Source: Styela clava (Eukaryota; Chordata; Ascidiacea; Stolidobranchia; Styelidae). From it: a stretch of DNA of 64,000 nt. The notes beneath the pieces are model-generated. The model had not been told where the DNA came from and ran no database searches. It was given only the letters and a program-made list of their open reading frames with translations. Shown here piece after piece: positions 26,101-32,009 of the stretch. The stretch spans positions 4,836,001-4,900,000 of the forward strand of contig NC_135262.1 of the NCBI RefSeq assembly GCF_964204865.1, written 5' to 3'. The position numbers were made by a program, and so were the translations under genes. Numbering within the stretch: the first letter of the stretch is position 1; each line of letters opens with the position of its first letter.

Positions 26101-27279
26101 AGAGAATCAGCAATTACTGCATTGACATCCTATTGCTTGAACATTAAAGTATTATCATTTTTTGAGAATCCTTCACTTATCACCACAAATTAAAATTTAT
26201 AATCTTGGTACAACTTGAATTCTCAAGAACTGGTATATTTACAAAGGTACATATTTTCACTTTGGCACACTCAAGAGCTATGAAAAGGTTTATTCAGTAA
26301 CAGATGCTAGTAGGTACCAGATGACAATATACTAGTAACTCAAGTCAATACTGCCAGGAAAACAATATGAAGTTTATCAAAAAGTATCTGATGATGCAAA
26401 GCGGAGACCAAAATTAATTTACAAGTAACAGACAATGAAAGTGGCAAAAGCTTACTCTGGACAAGATTTTAAAAACGATTTGCTATGAAACAAACTTACA
26501 GTAGCGACAAAATGTTGTTTCTTCGTGAAGCATGGATTCCATTGAACATGAGAAATATCCCATTTACTTTGTCGATTAAGACGACGAGCAACTTCTTGTG
26601 GATTGTTTAGATCAATGAGTATAATGTTACGTCGAGTCCCTAGTACTGAGTACCTTCCGTCAAAATCCACGGCCATGGCATTTGCCTGAAAATGATACAT
26701 TTAAAGAGTGATTGGTATAGTTTTTATGGCGCTCCAGAATTGTGTGTACCAATATGGACGTAACTAATTTTGTTCTTCTACTTTACATCAAGTTGTGTAA
26801 AAGGACTGAAAACTATGAGCAACTATTGGAATAAAATTATGGCCTAACCCTAAGCTCGAACACAGACTACGGGGGTACCGTTTTTATTTTGTCAGTATAG
26901 CTTACAATTACTACTTTTTCTATTTTAGTTGAGGGCTCATTATACTGACCTGAAGAAATACCCAACCACATTTTTAAAATGTTCTCAAAATATGCTTTTA
27001 GTTACATATTGGTAATGATAACATTGTTTATTCCATGAAGAATAAATTCCTTATTCACTACACAAGATAGGATTTACATATTTATCCTGTGGGAGAGGGA
27101 AGCCAATAGGATAGCCTAATCATATGGCGAACCATATGGTTAAGCCCTCGTCTGGTTACCAGTCCATGTCGGGTATGGGATTAGTAAGCCTGCCATTGAT
27201 TTGACATTACCGTGATTTCTTGTAAGTATTCAAATGTGGTTACCTGAATATTTGGATGTTGTGCTGTTTTGACATCCAT
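2163..27279 (-). CDS. WDR59: WDR59, GATOR2 complex subunit (23 exons, 1032 aa)
   Basis: Subunit of GATOR2, the complex that relieves GATOR1 inhibition of TORC1 at the lysosome when amino acids are present. Coding exons in transcript order: 27279-27244, 26685-26500, 25631-25427, 25122-25034, 22390-22193, 21976-21817, 21304-21179, 20465-20367, 17422-17178, 15667-15503, 14525-14430, 13309-13179, 12773-12690, 12135-11976, 11257-11082, 10014-9933, 9311-9196, 8706-8553, 7516-7429, 6429-6315, 5110-4968, 3044-2938, 2300-2163. All junctions are GT..AG, phases agree, and the total is 3099 nt. Residues about 10-330 are WD40 repeats (SKWDISHVQWNP, GHTRVISDVDW, HLSKIHSLDW). About 425-535 is the RWD domain (CQFPSQYPNNVSPTFHF). 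About 950-1032 is the cysteine-rich RING-like end (CQYCESE..., CYLCGHGGHTDHM). Human WDR59 is 974 aa. The least certain points are the 12-residue first exon and the weakly conserved stretch at residues 335-420. Confidence 0.93.
2646..2896 (+). mobile_element. tRNA-derived SINE copy (diverged)
   Basis: Shares with the reference copy at 52570-52917 the tRNA-like head, the 'gtgcgagaggattgctg' segment, and the 'ccatatgattaagccg' region before the tail. It lies in the last intron but one of WDR59 and is diverged and partly deleted. Confidence 0.8.
3166..3474. mobile_element. hAT-type MITE (CAGTGGTTCTCAAAC ends)
   Basis: Starts cagtggttctcaaactttt and ends gtttgagaaccactg, a clean inverted repeat of the widespread hAT type. 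The same family, in opposite orientation, forms the outer element at 16437-17135; both share 'ctaacaataagctacaaat'. No clear target duplication was found. It lies in a WDR59 intron. Confidence 0.75.
3584..4437. mobile_element. Composite hAT-type element with a second element inserted
   Basis: Outer ends cagtgggtcgcgacccc and gggtttgggaaccactt are flanked by caataata and ccataata, an 8-bp duplication with one mismatch. From about 3904 ('cagcgtttctcaaactgtg') to about 4250 a different sequence interrupts it; the exact right boundary of that insert is unresolved. The outer family recurs at 56982-59099 in reverse orientation. It lies in a WDR59 intron. Confidence 0.6.
4640..4935. repeat. Dispersed repeat shared with 37555-37900
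   Basis: About 300 bases align with 37555-37900. Shared landmarks include a 'gaaactgcc' to 'gaaaccgcc' stretch, 'catcgcaca', 'gtgaaaaatacaatctt', 'gaacaacaacaac' and 'ttcgtgtcc'. No inverted ends or coding potential were recognised. One copy is in a WDR59 intron and the other in CDYL intron 1. Confidence 0.6.
5336..6033. mobile_element. hAT-type non-autonomous element, about 700 bp
   Basis: Starts cagggtttcccgaactgggg and ends aggaacctctg. It is flanked by ggttaatg (5328-5335) and ggttaatc (6034-6041), an 8-bp duplication with one mismatch. The internal ORFs (5460-5666 and 5887-6120, minus) show no transposase motif. It lies in a WDR59 intron. Confidence 0.75.
6501..6560. repeat. 30-bp tandem duplication
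   Basis: Two adjacent copies of a 30-base unit beginning atcccatgcg and ending cccaggggcc, with one mismatch. They sit just upstream (in transcript sense) of the acceptor of WDR59 exon 20 and next to the MITE at 6584-6902. Confidence 0.9.
6584..6902. mobile_element. hAT-type MITE with perfect 8-bp target duplication
   Basis: Starts aaggggtgcacaac and ends gttgtgcacccctg. The perfect duplication GTGTAGGC lies at 6576-6583 and 6903-6910. The body is rich in 'gtggcacgcg' and has no real gene. It lies in a WDR59 intron. Confidence 0.88.
7049..7372 (-). mobile_element. tRNA-derived SINE copy
   Basis: Reverse-oriented copy running from 'taggatttacatatttatcc' to the diverged tRNA-like head near 7370. 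The ORF at 7107-7583 is the SINE read antisense plus flank. It inserts about 55 bases from WDR59 exon 19 (7429-7516). Confidence 0.85.
7957..8282 (-). mobile_element. tRNA-derived SINE copy (well preserved)
   Basis: Reverse-oriented and nearly full length, with the tRNA-like head complement 'gggattcgaacctgggaacc' at about 8200-8219 (B box) and 'gttgagccacaccgcc' (A box). The ORFs here are SINE shadows. It lies in a WDR59 intron. Confidence 0.9.
9523..9800 (-). mobile_element. tRNA-derived SINE copy (shortened)
   Basis: Begins 'taggatttacatatttatcc' and keeps the 'catggacttgatggtggagg' block, but part of the region corresponding to 'cagcggttacgtgaacc' is missing. It lies in a WDR59 intron. 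Confidence 0.8.
10169..10352. mobile_element. MITE, AGGGTGTCCATA family
   Basis: Ends tagggtgtctataaaatcc and atatggacaccctgt form an inverted repeat of the Tc1/mariner-like type. Related copies occur at 47863-48080 and 49557-49766; all share 'atattgttttggccc' and 'caattactgattaaaaaac'. It lies in a WDR59 intron. Confidence 0.7.
11292..11445 (-). mobile_element. tRNA-derived SINE copy (3' part only)
   Basis: Carries 'gataggagttcatatctatc', 'ggcaaaccatggcc' and 'ctcgtccggttaccagtcc', then loses similarity near 'cttagacttgac'. It is 5'-truncated, as expected from incomplete reverse transcription. It lies between WDR59 exons 14 and 15. Confidence 0.75.
13656..13916 (-). mobile_element. tRNA-derived SINE copy (diverged)
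   Basis: Recognised by 'tacatgtttatcctgaggga', 'cgcccggttataacagtcc' and 'gtccagcaatcctctcgcac'. It has small deletions. It lies in a WDR59 intron. Confidence 0.8.
15070..15395 (+). mobile_element. tRNA-derived SINE copy
   Basis: Forward copy with 'ggtgtggcgttaggaatac', B-box 'ggttcgaatcttg', and the end 'aaatatgtaaatcctattct'. Part of the A-box region is deleted. It lies in a WDR59 intron between exons 10 and 11. Confidence 0.85.
16437..17135. mobile_element. hAT-type MITE (CAGTGGTTCT family) split by a nested insertion
   Basis: Ends cagtggttcttaaacgatgg and gtttgaaaaccactg. The right half is the reverse complement of the family at 3166-3474. Bases 16510-16976 are a younger insertion with its own duplication; removing it leaves an element of about 240 bases. 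It lies in a WDR59 intron. Confidence 0.75.
16518..16968. mobile_element. hAT-type MITE nested inside another, perfect 8-bp duplication
   Basis: Starts cagggtggtccaaggttgtc and ends tttggaccaccct(a). The duplication GTTTAGAT lies at 16510-16517 and 16969-16976. A second, truncated copy of the family is at 57531-58170. The ORF at 16533-16763 shows no transposase motif. Confidence 0.88.
18383..18622. mobile_element. Foldback MITE, GGTACTCC family
   Basis: Unlike other members, both arms are long inverted repeats (about 75 bases): ggtactcccgaagtatggga... against the reverse complement of ...cacatacttcaggagtacc. Both arms contain the 'ggacaccggaa' motif. Flanks are aaatcata and aaaatcac. A second foldback copy is at 50177-50424. 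It lies in a WDR59 intron. Confidence 0.8.
19101..19118. repeat. (AG)n microsatellite
   Basis: Nine uninterrupted AG units. It sits at the end of a purine-rich A/T stretch in a WDR59 intron. Confidence 0.95.
19195..19414. mobile_element. hAT-type MITE, GGTACTCC family, full length
   Basis: Starts ggtactcccgtagtatgtgt and ends acacacttctggagcgcc. The two ends are an imperfect inverted repeat of about 23 bases. Flanks ataaaaaa and caaaaaaa suggest an 8-bp duplication. It lies in a WDR59 intron. Confidence 0.85.
20588..20768 (-). mobile_element. tRNA-derived SINE copy (5'-truncated)
   Basis: Runs from 'ataggatttacacatttatc' to 'cgaccagcggttacg' and lacks the tRNA-like head. It lies about 120 bases from WDR59 exon 8. 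Confidence 0.85.
21442..21758 (+). mobile_element. tRNA-derived SINE copy
   Basis: Forward copy from 'gtggcgcatcatgctaagg' to 'tatgtaaatcctaaatccta'. It retains the tail of repeated TCCTA-like units. It lies between WDR59 exons 6 and 7, about 60 bases from exon 6. Confidence 0.88.
22740..23061 (+). pseudogene. LINE reverse-transcriptase C-terminal fragment
   Basis: The open frame shows the typical end of a non-LTR retrotransposon ORF2: LLRVEDLAKFELCSIMF, NGQLPS, then VCGPKAWNSLPNSIKKSKS and FRSKLMQHLLSSY. The motif 'GPKxWNSLPxxI' near the end is seen across Jockey/CR1/RTE-like ORF2 proteins. All catalytic RT motifs are missing, so this is a 5'-truncated dead copy. The remainder to about 24245 may be its 3' untranslated part, since it ends in an 'aataaacatacatac' tail just before the MITE. 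Confidence 0.7.
24289..24564. mobile_element. hAT-type MITE (CAGTGTTCCCTCTAA ends)
   Basis: Starts cagtgttccctctaaggtgt and ends ttagagggaacattg. The duplication is catacaac / catacgac (24281-24288, 24565-24572). The body is rich in 'gcgcacac'. It is nested in the larger element 22514-24623. Confidence 0.85.
25223..25392. mobile_element. Mariner-like MITE (TACAGGGTGA ends)
   Basis: Ends atacagggtgatc and ggtaaccctgtat form an inverted repeat ending in TA. It lies 34 bases from the donor of WDR59 exon 3. Confidence 0.7.
26728..26879. mobile_element. hAT-type MITE, GGTACTCC family, internally deleted
   Basis: Reverse orientation: starts ggcgctccagaattgtgtgt and ends acgggggtacc. The perfect duplication GTTTTTAT lies at 26720-26727 and 26880-26887. 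It is in WDR59 intron 1, 43 bases upstream of the exon 2 acceptor in transcript sense. Confidence 0.9.
27066..27195 (-). mobile_element. tRNA-derived SINE copy (3' fragment)
   Basis: Carries 'gataggatttacatatttat', 'catatggcgaacca' and 'cagtccatgtcgggtatggg', then ends. It lies in WDR59 intron 1, only about 45 bases from the first coding exon. Confidence 0.85.
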
Positions 27280-28254
27280 TATGAGCTGTGTTTAATTCTG
27301 AAATATATGCTGGAAATGATTTAAAATTTACTCCTTCAGCTTGTAAGCACCAATATTTAACCTATAGTTATATTGCCTACATTTCTTATAAAGATGAAAA
27401 AATGGCAGTCAGGTCAGATTTGTATTTGAGGTAATATTGAATACAAAACTACACAATACATGACAATAACATCAAGCTTTTAGCATCATTAAGCCGATAT
27501 GAAACAAGAGACACAGAGACATGGAGAAGACAGCAGGACAAAAAAATATATATTACTAAGAATTGTCATTTTGTGTCAAACATCAAAAGCACTTTTGCCA
27601 TCCATCTATAAAATGATTCATCTAGGAGAGTAAGAATCATGATGAACGATTTTAAAACCAACAAATTAATTAAACTACAAAGCATTACTATATGTAGCCT
27701 ACCTATGAGTCAAAACAGTAGGCAGAGTTTAAATGGTAATCTTAATAATAATATTAGGAAATGTTTTTTAAAACATCTAATTAATATCACGATGTTAGAT
27801 CTTTTTATCCTTTCATCCAATTTGTTACAAATTTTAGCATGTATCAAATATTTACGAATTCATATTCCATACGTTTTTCAGCAATTCATATATTTGAAAC
27901 TGAACAAAAATGATTCAATGTGAAAAGAATAATTGTAAAATATCCTTATATAACATCCCTAAAGGCAGATGCAATGTATCTGAGAACCCTACTTAGATAA
28001 ATCAATTGTAAAATAAGGACAAAAACATATCAATAGACAACAAAAAGTTGATTAAGAAAAAGAAATATCACAATAAAGGAGAAATTCTCATATTTATTCC
28101 ATGGAGGGAAGGATGACCTAATCACACAACAAACTGCAGCCTATTGTCCAGTTGCCAGTCCAAATGAAGCATGGGAATAATTTCCTTAGATAACATTAAT
28201 ATGCTGACAATTGAACGAGAATAATCACATAAGCTACCAGAGAATCTATACAGT
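27280..28254. other. Spacer between WDR59 start and GCNA end
   Basis: AT-rich sequence upstream of WDR59 on the minus strand, so it must hold its promoter. I see no clear TATA or CpG-rich core. Near 28085-28175 a degraded SINE 3' fragment is recognisable ('catatttattcc...gtccagttgccagtcc'). The ORF at 27639-27923 is not credible. Confidence 0.5.
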
Positions 28255-28259
28255 TTATT
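28254..28259 (-). terminator. AATAAA overlapping the GCNA stop codon
   Basis: The minus strand reads ACT AAA AAA TAA AC across the end of the ORF, so a canonical AATAAA shares bases with the stop codon. It may or may not be the signal used. If it is, the 3' UTR would be only about 10-30 bases. Confidence 0.35.
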
Positions 28260-31185
28260 TTTTAGTCGACAGAGTAGCAAATTTTTCACTGAGAGCCTTC
28301 ATAACATCCGAATGCTTCGGAGTCATTCCTCCTACTGAGTTGGCCCGCTGTACTGTTTTATAATTCTCCTTAACAAACATCGCAAACTTATTCGGCTGTC
28401 TTGTTTTTGCTGGTGTGCCATCAGATTTTGTCGGTGGCAGCAAGACAAGTTTACCACGGCATATGCCACAAGCTTGTTTATCCACTTTGATCGATTTTGA
28501 ATGTCGGCCGTAAATTTTACGACAAGTTGTGCACTGGTAGTGGAACTTGTATGTGATGTCATAGCTGTGACATCGTTTTACCACTGGCATTTCAGGGTGT
28601 GCGGATGTAGCTTTGCGAGCCCATGCTTTCCAATAAGGACCATGGCCGTCATTCTGATTGTCGAGCAACCATACAGCGGCATGGCACATTTCATGGCATA
28701 AAGTATCTCGCAATCGATGTAGCGTGTCTAAAACCTTTTCTGAAAGTGATATCATTGCTTTGTACGTTTTACTGACACATCGAATACCGTTTTCAACTGA
28801 GGTTACAGTTCTTGATGAACATTTCGTAACACCAGCTGTTTTGGTAAGTCGTTTATCCCATTCCACGATCATATCTTTTGGTAAACGATCCATGAAAATA
28901 GTTTTATTGAAAAAATCGTAAAGAATTTTAGTGACTAACTCCCGTTGCCTTTTAAAACCAGAACCTTTCTCACAATTGGATGGTATGTTAGAAGGGATAC
29001 CATTGCTTCTTAAATTTACAGTTTTTGGTTTAACAGGTTTTTCAGTGTAGCATAATTTTGGCGGTTTTCGTAGAGGCGTAAATGTTTTTCTTCCTAAATT
29101 AGGTTCAGATATTTTACGCCTTGGTGGTATAAAATCCTGATTTTGTATATCTTTGAGAGCAGATGACTTCCCACCATTAATTCTAGCAACAAGGGGAGTA
29201 TAATCGTCTTCTTCAGGATCTTTCAAATCTGGAATTGGATTAGGAATTTTTTTCTCCGATGAACTAACTGGACTATCAAAGACAGAATTTGCTTCGATAT
29301 TAGAATGTAAAGGTGATTCAAAAATATTGTTATCTAAATTCTCCTTATCTCTGTTTTCAGTATCTTCATCAATAAAGATAACATCATTATCGAGATCAGA
29401 ATTATCAGAATCATCGCTTGATATTACTAGAATCCTTGATGTCTTCTTAGCTGAAGATATTATTGATATTGCTCGGTTAGATGGCTGATTTTGTCCAGTG
29501 TTTGGAGCTGATGACACGATCTCTTCATCAGATAGCAGAAAGTCAGGAACTTCCCTTTCTGATGATGCATCTGGTCTTATTTCTTGAGCTTTCAAGCCAT
29601 TTTCAGAAGCAGAAGTTGTCCCAATATCACCACAAAGTTTCGAGCAAATCTTTGTATCAATTGCGTGACCCTTGCTATTTGTTTTGTTTGCCGAAGCAGT
29701 TTCATTTTCATAAATTCCAAGATTAGGTTTCTTTTCTAATGACAAGCTAGAAAATTTACCTGTGGAAGAGTTTATGTTATAAGTTGGTACATTATCGTCA
29801 GCAAGTAAAAGTATTCGAGATGACTTTTTATGATTTCTTTTAGTTTTGAAACCAGACGTATCACATTCGTCTAATAGACTAGAAAAGTCTTCATCAGGCA
29901 ACAGAACCCTCGGTGACTTTTTCAAAGATTTACATTTAGTTTTTCCAGGCTTATTTAGAGTTATATTATTATGCCTTTCCTTAAGAATAATAGGATCATT
30001 TTTAACTTCGTCTGGTACGAGATTTTTTACAATATCAACATTTTGAAAAACATCACACTCTTCATCACTGGTATCGTCGGAAGAAAAAACAATCCTGGGT
30101 GTCGCCACTGACTTTTTGTTTGAGTTCTTAGCAACTGACGAAGATCGAGGAGTAAAGCTCCCACGTCTTCGTAATTCATCCAAATGCTTCATTTCAGATT
30201 TCTTATTCCTTGAGTTGGTATTTCGTTTGGAAAGACTATTATTCAATGCAGGTTTGAAAAACTTTTCTCCGACGCTACTTTGCTTCTTTCGAATATTTCT
30301 TCTAGATTCTTCTGCATCTTTATCTACTTTGTCACTATCAGATGACTCCTTATCAGCTGATAATTCATCCTCATCCTCTTTTCCAATCGAATCTGTGCCA
30401 GATAATTCAGAATCGCTTTGCTTTAAAGTCAGTTTTATTACAGATGAAATGTTATCATTGGTGTTTTGTTGAGAGCCGATGCTACTTAGTTTTTTTCGAG
30501 TATTTCTCCTAGATTTTTTGGCATCCTCCCCTGCTTTATCACTATCAGATGACTCCTTATCAGCTGAAAATAAAACCTTATCTTTATCTTCAGCTGAATC
30601 TACACCAGATAGGTCAGAATCACTTAGACTTAAAGTCAGTTTAAACTCAGGAGAAACATTATTGGTGTTCTGCAGAGAATCATTGCCGATGTTTGAAGAT
30701 AAGGGATTCTCAGGAGAAGGCTTGCAGAAATAACCAATTTGATTTCTATTGTCGTTATCATGTGATAACTTATTGAGTTTCTCCGAAACATGCTTTTCAT
30801 TGGGAGAGATATATTCGTCACTACTTTCAGATGTAGATGAATCGTCTTCATTTTTTCGTGATATTCGCAAAGCAGAAAAATCAATCTCAATATCATTAGA
30901 AGATTGAATTTTTTTCTGTTTTCCGTCATATTTTCCCTTAATATGTATCGAAGATTGTTGAGAAATCATGTCAATAGTTTTCTTCAAATCCTTGTCTTGA
31001 GAATCCTGGGTCCTCTTAGGAGATTCTATGTCACTGTGAGAATCCTCCTCATCAAATGACACATGATCATCACTGACCACAAACTCATCCAAACTCCCAG
31101 ATGACAATCGGAACTTATCTTTATCTTTGTTTGGTCGCAGAGAAGCAAAAAATCCTTCAAGATCATCTGATTCTGAAGAAGACAT
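28255..31185 (-). CDS. GCNA: GCNA-type SprT-like metalloprotease (germ cell nuclear acidic protein)
   Basis: Known GCNA proteins protect germline genomes, act on DNA-protein crosslinks and bind SUMO. One uninterrupted 976-codon frame. Residues 1-740 are acidic and disordered, rich in S/D/E/K, with hydrophobic-acidic patches typical of SUMO-interacting motifs (RIVFSSDD, RVLLPDED, RILLLADD, RILVISSDDS, DVIFIDED). Residues about 171-306 hold a 69-residue tandem duplication. About 745-925 is the SprT domain: active site HEMCH at 831-835 with a third zinc ligand H848 in DGHGPYW, then a zinc ribbon CTTC (885-888) and CGIC (906-909). The last about 45 residues resemble the HMG-box-like end of GCNA. 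SPRTN is excluded by the long acidic N-terminus and this ending. The start at 31185 is the first ATG. POLH lies upstream on the same strand, about 820 bases away. Confidence 0.92.
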   Translation of the reverse strand: MSSSESDDLEGFFASLRPNKDKDKFRLSSGSLDEFVVSDDHVSFDEEDSHSDIESPKRTQDSQDKDLKKTIDMISQQSSIHIKGKYDGKQKKIQSSNDIEIDFSALRISRKNEDDSSTSESSDEYISPNEKHVSEKLNKLSHDNDNRNQIGYFCKPSPENPLSSNIGNDSLQNTNNVSPEFKLTLSLSDSDLSGVDSAEDKDKVLFSADKESSDSDKAGEDAKKSRRNTRKKLSSIGSQQNTNDNISSVIKLTLKQSDSELSGTDSIGKEDEDELSADKESSDSDKVDKDAEESRRNIRKKQSSVGEKFFKPALNNSLSKRNTNSRNKKSEMKHLDELRRRGSFTPRSSSVAKNSNKKSVATPRIVFSSDDTSDEECDVFQNVDIVKNLVPDEVKNDPIILKERHNNITLNKPGKTKCKSLKKSPRVLLPDEDFSSLLDECDTSGFKTKRNHKKSSRILLLADDNVPTYNINSSTGKFSSLSLEKKPNLGIYENETASANKTNSKGHAIDTKICSKLCGDIGTTSASENGLKAQEIRPDASSEREVPDFLLSDEEIVSSAPNTGQNQPSNRAISIISSAKKTSRILVISSDDSDNSDLDNDVIFIDEDTENRDKENLDNNIFESPLHSNIEANSVFDSPVSSSEKKIPNPIPDLKDPEEDDYTPLVARINGGKSSALKDIQNQDFIPPRRKISEPNLGRKTFTPLRKPPKLCYTEKPVKPKTVNLRSNGIPSNIPSNCEKGSGFKRQRELVTKILYDFFNKTIFMDRLPKDMIVEWDKRLTKTAGVTKCSSRTVTSVENGIRCVSKTYKAMISLSEKVLDTLHRLRDTLCHEMCHAAVWLLDNQNDGHGPYWKAWARKATSAHPEMPVVKRCHSYDITYKFHYQCTTCRKIYGRHSKSIKVDKQACGICRGKLVLLPPTKSDGTPAKTRQPNKFAMFVKENYKTVQRANSVGGMTPKHSDVMKALSEKFATLSTKK
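30268..30675 (-). repeat. 207-bp tandem duplication inside GCNA
   Basis: Residues about 171-237 and 239-306 of GCNA align with a 69-residue period: FKLTLSLSDSDLSG / IKLTLKQSDSELSG, SADKESSDSDK in both, SRRNTRKKLSSIG / SRRNIRKKQSSVG. Both DNA copies keep the frame. Confidence 0.9.
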
Positions 31186-32009
31186 TCCCCAATGCTTTCT
31201 AGTAATACTTAATTCTAGGCTAAAGAAAAAAGCTAATATAAAAAAAAATGAAAAATATAAACTTCAATACAGTAATATAAACTATTTAAAAAATCAACAA
31301 ATAGTAATACAAATACAAAAAAAAAACACAAAATTAGGCAAAAGGCAGTCAAGCAGCAAAGACAGCATTTGATAAGTTTGAGGCAATACAACTGCGAAAA
31401 TGTTTGCATTCAAGTTAAAATAAAAAAGATAACACATTGGCATATAATAACGTTGATGAGATACATGGCAGTAAATATTAAAAGATGTTATATTATTTGT
31501 GGATATAGCTAGAATACGAAGTCTATCATTGACAGATTTATGTCCGAATTGTTTTATTAATCCCAACGATGCTACATTAGCTGTTTTGGCAGTTTTAACA
31601 AAATTAGCGGTAGCTTTAAGCAAATCATACACCTTATTTATGATACTGTTTTGTACTGCCCAAAATTTTAAAAGGGTGGTTCGACCCGAAACCGCCCCTG
31701 GCTGCGCCACAGCCCACCACTTTTTTTTAAATACAACATTTTCTGACAAATAAGCTGCATTCATACTTTCAAATATTAAAAAATTTCTTATAACATCGTC
31801 ATTTTTTTATATTAAATAAATTTTAATTAATTACCGGTAATTGATATTGAATACTGACATTCACATTACTAATTACTGCTCAATTTTGCACACAACTTTA
31901 TTAAATAAAGATATTCCTGCTGAATAAATTAGCACTCACAGGATGTTTGACTCAGTGTTCACTGCTGATTCATTGAGATAGAATTAAAAATCTTGTTTTT
32001 AACCAAAAT
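31186..32009. other. Spacer between GCNA and POLH
   Basis: Holds the GCNA promoter and POLH 3' end. Minus-strand AATAAA lies about 112 bases after the POLH stop (about 31893-31898). A 156-codon minus frame at 31294-31764 is unassigned; its C-terminal half is low-complexity hydrophobic, and it includes 'gcggtttcgggtcgaacc', which looks repeat-derived. I do not call it a gene. Confidence 0.5.

Noticed and set aside
30116..30733. Plus-strand ORFs of 118 and 84 codons
   Set aside because: They are the antisense of the GCNA tandem repeat; the long minus frame with domain content explains the region.
31294..31764. 156-codon minus ORF between GCNA and POLH
   Set aside because: No recognisable motif, hydrophobic low-complexity second half and a repeat-like segment; kept only as a note in the spacer entry.
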